Source: Burkholderia anthina
GTDB taxonomy: Bacteria > Pseudomonadota > Gammaproteobacteria > Burkholderiales > Burkholderiaceae
Direction: 5' to 3'
NCBI RefSeq assembly: GCF_001547525.1
Contig: NZ_LNJP01000004.1
Coordinates: forward strand, 186,001 to 250,000
Length of the DNA stretch: 64,000 nucleotides
Made by a program: the position numbers and the translations under genes. The notes beneath the pieces are model-generated. The model was not told the origin of the DNA and ran no database searches. It saw only the letters and a program-made list of their open reading frames with translations. Within the stretch, counting starts at the first letter, position 1. Each line of letters begins with the position of its first letter. Shown here in pieces: positions 41,200 to 48,626 of the stretch.

Positions 41200-42528
41200 A
41201 TGAACAAACGAATGTCTGCGGCAGGCTGGATCCTGCTCGCCATGGCAGCCGGCATCCTGATCGGCTACCTGATCTACACGCAGCTTCCGGACAAGCAGTC
41301 GGCCGCGGAAATCGCCGGCTACATCTCGCTCGTGTCCGACGTGTTCCTGCGGCTGATCAAGATGGTGATCGGGCCGCTGGTGTTCTCGACGCTGGTCGTC
41401 GGCATCGCGCACATGGGCGACGCGGCGTCGGTCGGGCGCGTGTTCGCGAAAGCGTTCGGCTGGTTCGTCACCGCGTCGCTGGTCTCGCTGCTGCTGGGCC
41501 TGCTGATGGCGAACTTGTTGCGGCCGGGCGAGAATCTCGGCCTGCCGCTGCCGGACATCGGCGCGTCCGCGCATCTCGCGACGTCCAAGTTCACGCTGAA
41601 GGATTTCGTCGGCCATATGGTGCCGAAGTCGATCGCCGAGGCGATGGCGAACAACGAAATCCTGCAGATCGTCGTGTTCTCGCTGTTCTTCGGCGTGGCG
41701 CTCGCCGCGCTCGGCGAACGCGGCAAGATTCTCGTCGCCGCGATCGACCAGCTCGCGCACGTGATGCTGAAGATCACCGGCTACGTGATGAAGCTCGCGC
41801 CGCTCGCGGTGATGGCCGCGATGGCGTCGACCGTCGCGGTCAACGGGCTGTCGATCCTGCTGAAGTTCGCGGTGTTCATGGGCGACTTCTACGCGAGCCT
41901 CGTGCTGCTGTGGGCCGCGCTCGTCGCGGCCGGGCTGCTGTTCCTCGGCCGCCGCGTGTTCAAGCTGCTCGCGTTGATCAAGGAAGCGTTCATGCTGTCG
42001 TTCGCGACGGCCAGCTCCGAAGCCGCGTATCCGAAGATTCTCGACGCGCTCGACCGCTTCGGCGTGAAGCGCAAGATCTCCAGTTTCGTGATGCCGATGG
42101 GCTATTCGTTCAATCTCGACGGCTCGATGATGTACTGCACGTTCGCGTCGCTGTTCATCGCGCAGGCGTACAACATCCACCTGTCGCTCGGCACGCAGAT
42201 CACGATGCTGCTCGTGCTGATGCTCACGTCGAAGGGGATGGCCGGCGTGCCGCGCGCGTCGCTCGTCGTGATCGCGGCGACGCTGCACCAGTTCAACATC
42301 CCGGAAGCCGGGCTGCTGCTGATTCTCGGGGTCGACACGTTCCTCGACATGGGCCGCTCGGCCACCAATGCGGTCGGCAACTCGATCGCGAGCGCGGTGG
42401 TCGCGAAGTGGGAAGGCGAGCTGATGTCGGAGTCCGAAGCACGCGCGCATGCCGCGCATCTCGATGCCGAACTCGAACGGCAGAACGGCGATCCGGCCTA
42501 CGGCGCCGGTCAGACCACGGCGACCTGA
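41200..42528 (+). CDS. Dicarboxylate/amino acid:cation symporter (DAACS family)
   Basis: A 442-aa GltP/DctA-type inner-membrane transporter with about eight helices and two re-entrant loops. Diagnostic are SFATASSEAAYPKIL (serine-rich HP1, here S-x-x-T variants), GYSFNLDGSMMYCTFASLFI (TM7 with NLDGS), and VDTFLDMGRSATNAVGNS (TM8 with the substrate Asp and Arg). The Arg in DMGRS favours dicarboxylic substrates such as glutamate/aspartate or C4-dicarboxylates. Located 151 bases after ggt, it plausibly imports glutamate released by that enzyme. Confidence 0.92.
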   Translation: MNKRMSAAGWILLAMAAGILIGYLIYTQLPDKQSAAEIAGYISLVSDVFLRLIKMVIGPLVFSTLVVGIAHMGDAASVGRVFAKAFGWFVTASLVSLLLGLLMANLLRPGENLGLPLPDIGASAHLATSKFTLKDFVGHMVPKSIAEAMANNEILQIVVFSLFFGVALAALGERGKILVAAIDQLAHVMLKITGYVMKLAPLAVMAAMASTVAVNGLSILLKFAVFMGDFYASLVLLWAALVAAGLLFLGRRVFKLLALIKEAFMLSFATASSEAAYPKILDALDRFGVKRKISSFVMPMGYSFNLDGSMMYCTFASLFIAQAYNIHLSLGTQITMLLVLMLTSKGMAGVPRASLVVIAATLHQFNIPEAGLLLILGVDTFLDMGRSATNAVGNSIASAVVAKWEGELMSESEARAHAAHLDAELERQNGDPAYGAGQTTAT

Positions 42529-42531
42529 CGC

Positions 42532-42921
42532 TCAGGCCGCCAGCGCGTCGTCGATGCATGCCGCGAGGACCATCGCGGCGGCGTTGCCCGGCGTTGAGCC
42601 GAGCAGTTGCGGCGCATAGACGCTGTCGCCGATCTCGATCGGCCGCCCCGACAGCGCGCACACGCCGCGCTTGCGCGTCGTGAACAGGCGCCATTTCTGG
42701 TAGCCGTAGTGTCCGGTGCACGCGTCGCACCACGAAATCATCACGGTGTCGGCCGTGGGCCGTTCGAGCACGTCGATGGTCGGCTTGCTCGTCGCGTCCC
42801 ACGACGGCAGCCGGTCGCGCGTGACGCTGCGCCGCCGCGGCGCACCCCACGAGACGGACGGCATGTCGAAGCTGCCGATCGCGGCGACGGTCATGAGCCA
42901 GGGCGCTGCACGGTTGTTCAT
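42532..42921 (-). CDS. DUF3331-family protein
   Basis: A 129-aa protein of the DUF3331 type found mainly in Burkholderia. After an N-terminal ~45 residues of no clear structure it has VMISWCDACTGHYGYQKWRL and RGVCALSGRPIEIGDSVY, i.e. CDAC followed ~20 residues later by CALS, a pattern suggesting a small zinc-ribbon-like fold. No function is known. Converges on the symporter gene with only 3 bases between stops and lies 44 bases downstream of ndh on the same strand. Confidence 0.72.
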   Translation of the reverse strand: MNNRAAPWLMTVAAIGSFDMPSVSWGAPRRRSVTRDRLPSWDATSKPTIDVLERPTADTVMISWCDACTGHYGYQKWRLFTTRKRGVCALSGRPIEIGDSVYAPQLLGSTPGNAAAMVLAACIDDALAA

Positions 42922-42965
42922 GTCTCTGTTCCTCGAAACGTTACGCGGTGCCGCGACGCGCGGCA

Positions 42966-44258
42966 TCACGACAGGCGGATGCGCGGCTGCACCCAGCCGT
43001 TGATCCGTTCGGCGATCCACAGCAAGGTCGCCTTGGAAAAACCGTGCAGCGCCTGCTGGTGCCGCCGGTAGAGCATCAGGTGGCTGAACTGCGCGAAGCG
43101 CCCCTGGATGAAGCCGCCGCGGAAGAACCCGAACTGCCCGAGCGTGCCGAATGCGTCGTAATCGCTGATCGACACCAGCGCGCCGAAATCGTGGAATGCG
43201 AACGGTGGAATCGGCGTGCCGTCGAGCCATGCGGGCAGATGCTTCGCGAGGTGCTCGGCCTGCTGCGTCGCGACCTGCGCGGTCGGCGGCAGCGGCCGTT
43301 CGTGGCCGTCGGGCAGCAGGCTGCCGCAATCGCCGATCGCGAACACGCATTCGTCGCCGGTTGCCTGCAGCGTGGGGCCGACGACGATCTGGTTCGCGCG
43401 GTTCGTGTCGAGCCCGCCCAGCGCCTGCATGAAATCGGGCGCCTTCACGCCGGCCGCCCAGACCATCAGGTCGGCTTCGGCGAACGACCCGTCGCCGTAG
43501 TGGAAACCGTTCGCGTCGGCCGACGTGACGCGCGTCGACGTCAGCACGCGAAAGCCGATCTGTTCGAGCCGCCGCCGGGCCGACGCGGAAATGCGCGGCG
43601 GAAACGCGTTGAGGATGCGCGGGCCGCTTTCGAGCAGCGTGAGCTGCAGCCGCTCGCGTACCGTCTCGTCGCCGTACGCCTGCGCCACTTCCAGCAAGCG
43701 GCTCAGCTCCGCCGCGAGTTCCACGCCCGTCGCGCCCGCGCCGACGATCGCGACGCGAAACGGCTCGTCGCGCGCGATGCTGCGGAACACGCGCATCCGC
43801 AACGCTTCGTTGAAGGTCTCGGCTTGCTGCTGGCTGTCGATGAAGTAGCAGTGCTCACGCACGCCGGGCACGCCGAAATCGTTGGCCTGGCTGCCGAGCG
43901 CGAGGATCAGCACGTCGTATTCGAGTTCGCGTGCGCCGATCACCACGTCGCCGTCCCGCGAGCGGATCGCGCCGAGCTGCACGCGGCGGCGCGCGCGATC
44001 GAGCCCCTTCAGTTCGCCGGGCTGGTATGTGTAGCCGTGGTCGCGCGCATGGGCGAGGAAGATCACCTGTTGCTGCTGGACGTCGCGCGTGCCGGCCGCG
44101 ATCGTGTGCAGCATCGGCTTCCAGATGTGCGTCGGGCTCCGATCGACGACCGTGATCCGTGCCTGCCCGGACCGGCCGAGACGCTCGCCCAGGCGGGTCG
44201 CGAGCTGCAGCCCGGCGATCCCGCCGCCGACGATGACGATGCGTGTAGGGGTTGTCAT
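42966..44258 (-). CDS. ndh: Type II NADH:quinone dehydrogenase
   Basis: A 430-aa single-subunit, non-proton-pumping NADH dehydrogenase. FAD site IVGGGIAGLQLATRL (~9-23), NADH site AIVGAGATGVELAAEL (~165-180), second FAD motif CVFAIGDCGSL and the quinone-side AQVATQQAEHL. The C-terminal ~50 residues are amphipathic and hydrophobic (FAQFSHLMLYRRHQQAL), the membrane anchor. It feeds electrons from NADH to quinone at the inner membrane. It is divergent from a TetR regulator with a palindromic site between. Confidence 0.9.
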   Translation of the reverse strand: MTTPTRIVIVGGGIAGLQLATRLGERLGRSGQARITVVDRSPTHIWKPMLHTIAAGTRDVQQQQVIFLAHARDHGYTYQPGELKGLDRARRRVQLGAIRSRDGDVVIGARELEYDVLILALGSQANDFGVPGVREHCYFIDSQQQAETFNEALRMRVFRSIARDEPFRVAIVGAGATGVELAAELSRLLEVAQAYGDETVRERLQLTLLESGPRILNAFPPRISASARRRLEQIGFRVLTSTRVTSADANGFHYGDGSFAEADLMVWAAGVKAPDFMQALGGLDTNRANQIVVGPTLQATGDECVFAIGDCGSLLPDGHERPLPPTAQVATQQAEHLAKHLPAWLDGTPIPPFAFHDFGALVSISDYDAFGTLGQFGFFRGGFIQGRFAQFSHLMLYRRHQQALHGFSKATLLWIAERINGWVQPRIRLS

Positions 44259-44265
44259 GGATAAA

Positions 44266-44279
44266 TCATCACGTGATGA
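44266..44279. promoter_or_regulatory. Perfect palindrome between ndh and tetR-like genes
   Basis: TCATCACGTGATGA, a 14-bp perfect palindrome 8 bases upstream of the ndh start codon and 125 bases before the TetR start. Candidate operator for the adjacent TetR regulator; CACGTG cores can also arise by chance in GC-rich DNA, but the 14-bp symmetry is unlikely to. Confidence 0.55.
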
Positions 44280-44403
44280 ATAAGGTATGATCCTAGCGCT
44301 TCCCGGCTCCGCGTGTCAACGGAGCGGGGTGGACCGCCCGATTCCGGCACGTCGAAGCGGGGCCGGACACGGGCATTCGAATCGTTTAAGGAGCAGGAAA
44401 AAC

Positions 44404-45057
44404 GTGGCAGAAGTCACTGAGCGCGCGCCGTCGAAGCGGCGGACGCGCGGACGGCCGCTGGCGGATGCGTCCGTCGGTCCGGACGTGATATTGCGGGCCG
44501 CGCGCCGGACGTTCGCGAAGCGCGGCTACGACGCGACGAGCGTGCGTGAAGTCGCGCGCGAGCTGGGCATCGACGCGGCGCTGATCGCCCATCACTTCGG
44601 CACGAAGGAAACGTTGTGGCTGGCGGTCGTCGAGCAGATCGTCGAGCTGGCCGAACCGATGTTCGACGCGCTGCGTGCGTTGCGCGCGTCGCCGCTGCCG
44701 CATCGCGAGCGCGTGCGGCGCGCGCTCGAGCTGTGCGTCGATCACGAATTCGCGGAGCCGGATATCGGCATGTTCTTCTCGACGGCGGCGACCGAGGAGG
44801 GCGCGCGGCTCGACCGGCTGCGGGAGCGGCTCGTGCGCCCGTACCACGACGCGATGTTTCCGCTGCTGGCGGACGCGGTCGAGGCCGGCGCGATTCGTCC
44901 GGTCGATCCGAACGTGCTGTTCTTCATGATCGCGAGCGCCGTGGGTACGACCGTGTCGTACAGCCACATGATGCTGGAGTTCACGTCGCTGCCCACGCGG
45001 CAGCACGAATTCAGGCAGGCCGTGCTCGCGGTCGCGCTGAACATTCTCGGCGACTGA
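44404..45057 (+). CDS. TetR-family regulator divergent from ndh
   Basis: A 217-aa TetR repressor. A basic N-terminal tail (SKRRTRGRP), then HTH ~28-72 with AARRTFAKRGYDATSVREVA and LIAHHFGTKETLW, and a C-terminal ligand domain. Starts at GTG 44404, with AAGGAG about 10 bases upstream; no ATG is available nearby. It probably represses ndh and perhaps itself through the palindrome at 44266-44279. Ligand unknown. Confidence 0.87.
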   Translation: MAEVTERAPSKRRTRGRPLADASVGPDVILRAARRTFAKRGYDATSVREVARELGIDAALIAHHFGTKETLWLAVVEQIVELAEPMFDALRALRASPLPHRERVRRALELCVDHEFAEPDIGMFFSTAATEEGARLDRLRERLVRPYHDAMFPLLADAVEAGAIRPVDPNVLFFMIASAVGTTVSYSHMMLEFTSLPTRQHEFRQAVLAVALNILGD

Positions 45058-45060
45058 GCG

Positions 45061-45080
45061 CCGCGCGCGCGATGCGCGCG
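45061..45080. other. GC-rich hairpin between convergent TetR and LysR genes
   Basis: CCGCGCGC (45061-45068) can pair with GCGCGCGG (45074-45081 region) around a short loop; no T run. It may aid Rho-type termination of both converging genes. Confidence 0.3.
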
Positions 45081-45081
45081 G

Positions 45082-45993
45082 TCACGTCGCCGCAACCAGC
45101 CCCAGCTCGCGCACCGCGTTCCGCGCGCTCTCGCGCAGCGCATCGACGAGCGGCGACGGCGCGCGGTATGCGATCGCCAGCTCGTACGCGAGCGGGCTGC
45201 CCGCGCCCTTCAGTTCGCAGAACGTAATGCCTCGCGGCTGCATCGGCACGAACAGGCGCGGCATCAGCGCGACGCCGATGCCGCCCGCGACGAGCCCGGC
45301 CGTCGTCTGCATCTGGCGCGGCTGCTGGACCACGCGCGGCGCGAAGCCCGCCTGCGCGCACGCCGTCACGATCAGCGCGTGCATGCCGGGCCCGTGGTGC
45401 GCGGCAAACATGACCCACGGTTCATCCGCCAGCTCGGCCAGCGCGATGCGGCGGCGCCGCGCGAGCCGGTGGCCGTCGGGCAGCGCGGCCACCATCCGGT
45501 CGCGCAGCAGCGGCTCGACATGCACGTCGCCGGCATCGGCCACCGGCAGCACGACGATGCCGACGTCCGTGCGGTCCTGACGCAGCGCGAGCATCTGCTC
45601 GGCGGTCGTACCTTCCTCGAGCTGGAAATCGACGTCCGGATGGCGCTGCTGGAACGCGCGCAGGATCAGCGGCAACAGCGCGTTGACCGTGCTGTCGACG
45701 AAGCGCAGCCGCAGCGTGCCGCCGAGGCCGGCGCCCGCGCGGCGCGCCACGGCCACCGCGCGCTCGGCCTGTTCGAGCGCGCGCCGCGCTTCGAGCAGGA
45801 ACGCTTCGCCGGCCGGCGTGAGCCGCGAGCCGCGGTTGTCGCGCTCGAGCAATGCGACGCCCAGTTCGTCCTCGAGCTTGCGGATCGCCGCGCTGAGCGG
45901 CGGCTGAGCCATGTGCAGTCGCTCGGCCGCGCGCCGGAAGCTGAGCGTTTCGGCGACCGCGATGAATTGCCGGAACTGGCGCAGATCGATCAT
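45082..45993 (-). CDS. LysR-family regulator divergent from an SDR gene
   Basis: A 303-aa LTTR of the BenM/CatR-like type. HTH ~3-60 with RQFRQFIAVAETLSFRRAAE and MAQPPLSAAIRKLEDELG; the effector domain has RLRFVDSTVNALLPLILRAF and ELAIAYRAPSPLVDAL. Divergent from an SDR gene with a textbook LTTR box directly at its start. It probably activates the SDR gene in response to an aromatic or short-chain acid, unknown which. Confidence 0.88.
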   Translation of the reverse strand: MIDLRQFRQFIAVAETLSFRRAAERLHMAQPPLSAAIRKLEDELGVALLERDNRGSRLTPAGEAFLLEARRALEQAERAVAVARRAGAGLGGTLRLRFVDSTVNALLPLILRAFQQRHPDVDFQLEEGTTAEQMLALRQDRTDVGIVVLPVADAGDVHVEPLLRDRMVAALPDGHRLARRRRIALAELADEPWVMFAAHHGPGMHALIVTACAQAGFAPRVVQQPRQMQTTAGLVAGGIGVALMPRLFVPMQPRGITFCELKGAGSPLAYELAIAYRAPSPLVDALRESARNAVRELGLVAAT

Positions 45994-45995
45994 GC

Positions 45996-46012
45996 GATAC
46001 CTTCCATGTATC
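45996..46012. promoter_or_regulatory. LysR-type box upstream of the LysR/SDR pair
   Basis: GATAC-N7-GTATC, containing ATAC-N7-GTAT and obeying T-N11-A (T45998, A46010). It starts 3 bases from the LysR start codon and is ~90 bases upstream of the SDR, a normal spacing for autorepression with activation of the divergent gene. Confidence 0.6.
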
Positions 46013-46101
46013 AGTAGATCATCGAATTCGTATTTTACCTATCACCCTGCGCTGCCCAGAATGTCCTTGTCGTCAACCGTCGATACTCGGGAGGGCAGAT
46101 C

Positions 46102-46863
46102 ATGACGGGCAATGAACAGCAGCGCACGGCCATCGTCACGGGCGGGTCGAGCGGGATCGGCTTCGCGATCGCGAGCCGGCTGGTGCGGGACGGGTATCGC
46201 GTCGCGCTCGTCGGGCGCGATGCGGCGCGGCTGGAGGCGGCTGTCGCGCGTCTGGGCGGAGCGGCAGTCGGGCAGGCCGGCGATCTGAGCGTGCGACGCG
46301 ATGCGGAGGCGGTGGTGGCGGCGATCGTCGCAAGATGGCCGCGTATCGACGTCCTCGTCAACAACGCGGGGCGGACCGCTCGCGTCAGTGCGGACACCGA
46401 AGCGAGCGAGGCCGAGGCCGTGTGGGATACCGTGCTCGGCGCAAACCTCAAGAGCCTGTTCCTGACGACGATGGCCGTGCTGCCGCATCTCGCCGATCGC
46501 GCGGCGCGAATCGTCAACATCGGCTCGATCGCGGCGCGCGCCGGCAGCCTGTTGCCGGGCGGCCTCGCCTATGCGGCCGCGAAGGCCGGCGTCGAAGGCT
46601 TCACCGTCGCGCTGGCACGCGAACTCGGGCCGCGCGGCGCAACGGTCAATACGGTGGCGCCCGGCTATATCGCCGGCACGCGTTTCTTCGGGGACGGCGG
46701 GGTCGCCCCGGCGGTCGCGGCGATGATCCGCGCGCAGACGCCGGCCGGCCGCGCCGGGCAGCCGGACGACGTCGCCGATGCGGTTGCCTGGCTCGCCGGG
46801 CCGCGCGCGTCGTTCGTCACCGGCGCGACGATCGCGGTGAACGGCGGCTGGCGCGTCGGGTGA
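46102..46863 (+). CDS. Short-chain dehydrogenase/reductase under LysR control
   Basis: A 253-aa FabG-like SDR: TGGSSGIG (~13-20), NNAGR, IVNIGSIAAR, YAAAKAG as the Tyr/Lys site (the loop between Ser and Tyr is two residues longer than usual), NTVAPGYIAGT and C-terminal VTGATIAVNGG. Alone in its transcription unit, divergent from its LysR regulator. Substrate unknown. Confidence 0.88.
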   Translation: MTGNEQQRTAIVTGGSSGIGFAIASRLVRDGYRVALVGRDAARLEAAVARLGGAAVGQAGDLSVRRDAEAVVAAIVARWPRIDVLVNNAGRTARVSADTEASEAEAVWDTVLGANLKSLFLTTMAVLPHLADRAARIVNIGSIAARAGSLLPGGLAYAAAKAGVEGFTVALARELGPRGATVNTVAPGYIAGTRFFGDGGVAPAVAAMIRAQTPAGRAGQPDDVADAVAWLAGPRASFVTGATIAVNGGWRVG

Positions 46864-46887
46864 CGCACGGCATCCACGATCGGCGCG

Positions 46888-47367
46888 TCATTCGCAATCC
46901 GTCGGCGGCTTGTCGCCGAGCCAGCGTCGCGCGCCGGGCCCGTTGCGGCCCGCGCGGTCTTCCGGGTTGGTCAGCTTGCAGCGTTTCAGCGACAGGCAGC
47001 CGCAGCCGATGCATTCGTCGAGGTTGATGTAGAGCCGCTGCAATTCCTCGATCCGGCTCGCGACGCGCTGCTTCCAGCCGCGCGACAGCCGCTGCCAGTC
47101 CTTGTTGGTCGGCGCGGTGTCCTCGGGCAGGCTGACGAGCTGCTCGGCGATTTCGTCGAGCGAATAGCCGATCTTCTGCGCGAACACGATGAACGCGATC
47201 AGCCGCAGCACCGCACGCGAATAGTGGCGATGGCTCGAGCCGTTGCGGTGCGACTTGATCAGCCCGCGCATCTCGTAGAAACGCAGCGTCGACGCCGGCA
47301 CGCCGCTGCGCGCGGCCACTTCGCGGATCGACATCAGCGGCCATTGCGGGGTTTCCGGGATACCCAT
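46888..47367 (-). CDS. soxR: Redox-sensing regulator SoxR
   Basis: A 159-aa MerR-family sensor. DNA-binding domain ~12-80 (SIREVAARSGVPASTLRFYE), dimerisation helix ~85-115, and the [2Fe-2S] cluster motif CIGCGCLSLKRC with Cys119, 122, 124 and 130. The oxidised cluster (redox-cycling drugs, phenazines) switches SoxR to the activating form. ATG 47367 has GGAGGGC just upstream. It is divergent from an RND efflux operon with a canonical SoxR promoter between, as in Pseudomonas where SoxR drives mexGHI-opmD rather than soxS. Confidence 0.94.
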   Translation of the reverse strand: MGIPETPQWPLMSIREVAARSGVPASTLRFYEMRGLIKSHRNGSSHRHYSRAVLRLIAFIVFAQKIGYSLDEIAEQLVSLPEDTAPTNKDWQRLSRGWKQRVASRIEELQRLYINLDECIGCGCLSLKRCKLTNPEDRAGRNGPGARRWLGDKPPTDCE

Positions 47368-47385
47368 GACGCCCTCCGGGAAAGC

Positions 47386-47416
47386 TTGACTTGAAGTTAA
47401 CTTCAACTTTTATGCT
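47386..47416 (+). promoter_or_regulatory. SoxR-regulated promoter of the RND efflux operon
   Basis: TTGACT (-35, 47386-47391), 19-base spacer, TATGCT (-10, 47411-47416). The palindrome TTGAAGTTAACTTCAA (47391-47406) fills the spacer. An overlong 19-base spacer with a central dyad is the hallmark of MerR/SoxR-activated promoters, and the core AAGTTAACTT matches the E. coli SoxR box. Confidence 0.85.
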
Positions 47417-47446
47417 ACGCGGCAGTTTAACCCGTCGCGAGGCATC

Positions 47447-48613
47447 ATGCGCTCCTTTTCCCTACGCAGGACGTCGCCTTTGGGCGTGGCCTGCGCCCTG
47501 TTGCTGGCGTTGTCGGGCTGTCACGACGGCAAAGGCACGTCGTCGGCCCAGCCGCTGCCCGAAGTCGGCGTCGCCACCGTCGCGCCGCGTACCGTTCGCC
47601 TCGCGGACGAATTCAACGGACGCGTCGAAGCGGTCGACGCGGTCGAGTTGCGGCCGCGCGTGAGCGGCTATCTGCAGCGTGTCGCGTACAAGGAGGGCGA
47701 CGTGGTCGCGCAGGGCGCGCTGCTGTTCGAGATCGATCCGCGCCCGTACCGGATCGCGCTCGACCGTGCGAATGCGCAGCAGCAGCGCGCCCGTGCGGCC
47801 GCGAACCTCGCGAACCTGCAGCTCAAGCGCGTGCAGACGCTGATCGATGCGCATGCGACGTCGCAGGAGGAACTCGACAACGCGCGCGCCACCGCCGAGC
47901 AGGCGCGCGCCGACCTGCAGGCAGCCGACGCGGCCGTTGCCGACGCGAAGCTCAATCTCGGCTTCACCGAAGTGCGCGCGCCGATCGCGGGCCGCGTCGG
48001 CCGCGCGGTCGCGACCGTCGGCAACCTCGCGCGCGCGGACGACACGCTGCTGACGACCGTCGTGTCGCAGGATCCGGTCTACGTGTATTTCGATTGCGAC
48101 GAGCAGAGCTACCTGCGCTACAACGCGCGGCGTACCGATCCGGCGCATCGCGCGATCGGCGCCGATCCGGTGCGCGTCGGCCTCGCGAACGAGACGGGCT
48201 TCCCGCATGCGGGCACCGTCGATTTCCTCGACAACCGGCTCGATCCGCAAACCGGCACGATCCGCGCCCGCGTGCGGCTGCCGAATGCGGACCATACGTT
48301 TACGCCGGGCCTGTATGCGCGCGTGCAGCTCATGAGCGGCCGCGACCAGGACGCATTGCTGGTCGACGACAAGGCCGTGCTGACCGACCAGGACCGCAAG
48401 TACGTGTACGTGATCGGCCCCGGCGACAAGGCGTTGCGTCGCGACGTGACGATCGGCCGCGAACTCGACGGCGAGCGGATCGTCGAGAAGGGGTTGCAGG
48501 CGGGCGACCGCGTGGTGGTCGACGGCGTGCAGCGCATCTACTATCCGGGCGCGCAGGTGAAGCCGAAGGCGCTGCCCGCGCGCGCCGATGCCGGCGCGCC
48601 TGCCGCGCAATGA
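47447..48613 (+). CDS. RND efflux periplasmic adaptor (membrane-fusion lipoprotein)
   Basis: A 388-aa adaptor. Signal and lipobox LSGC at ~21-24 anchor it to the inner membrane. Barrel-sandwich halves are VDAVELRPRVSGYLQRVAYK and GFTEVRAPIAGRVGRA, flanking an alpha-hairpin (~100-165); the beta-barrel and membrane-proximal domains follow (HTFTPGLYARVQL, then ERIVEKGLQAGDRVVVDGVQ). First gene of the SoxR-controlled operon, 13 bases before the pump gene. Confidence 0.92.
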   Translation: MRSFSLRRTSPLGVACALLLALSGCHDGKGTSSAQPLPEVGVATVAPRTVRLADEFNGRVEAVDAVELRPRVSGYLQRVAYKEGDVVAQGALLFEIDPRPYRIALDRANAQQQRARAAANLANLQLKRVQTLIDAHATSQEELDNARATAEQARADLQAADAAVADAKLNLGFTEVRAPIAGRVGRAVATVGNLARADDTLLTTVVSQDPVYVYFDCDEQSYLRYNARRTDPAHRAIGADPVRVGLANETGFPHAGTVDFLDNRLDPQTGTIRARVRLPNADHTFTPGLYARVQLMSGRDQDALLVDDKAVLTDQDRKYVYVIGPGDKALRRDVTIGRELDGERIVEKGLQAGDRVVVDGVQRIYYPGAQVKPKALPARADAGAPAAQ

Positions 48614-48626
48614 CGGGAGCGATACG

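Noticed and set aside
45061-45081. Intrinsic terminator between TetR and LysR genes
   Set aside because: A hairpin exists but there is no T tract on either strand, so it is listed only as a hairpin.
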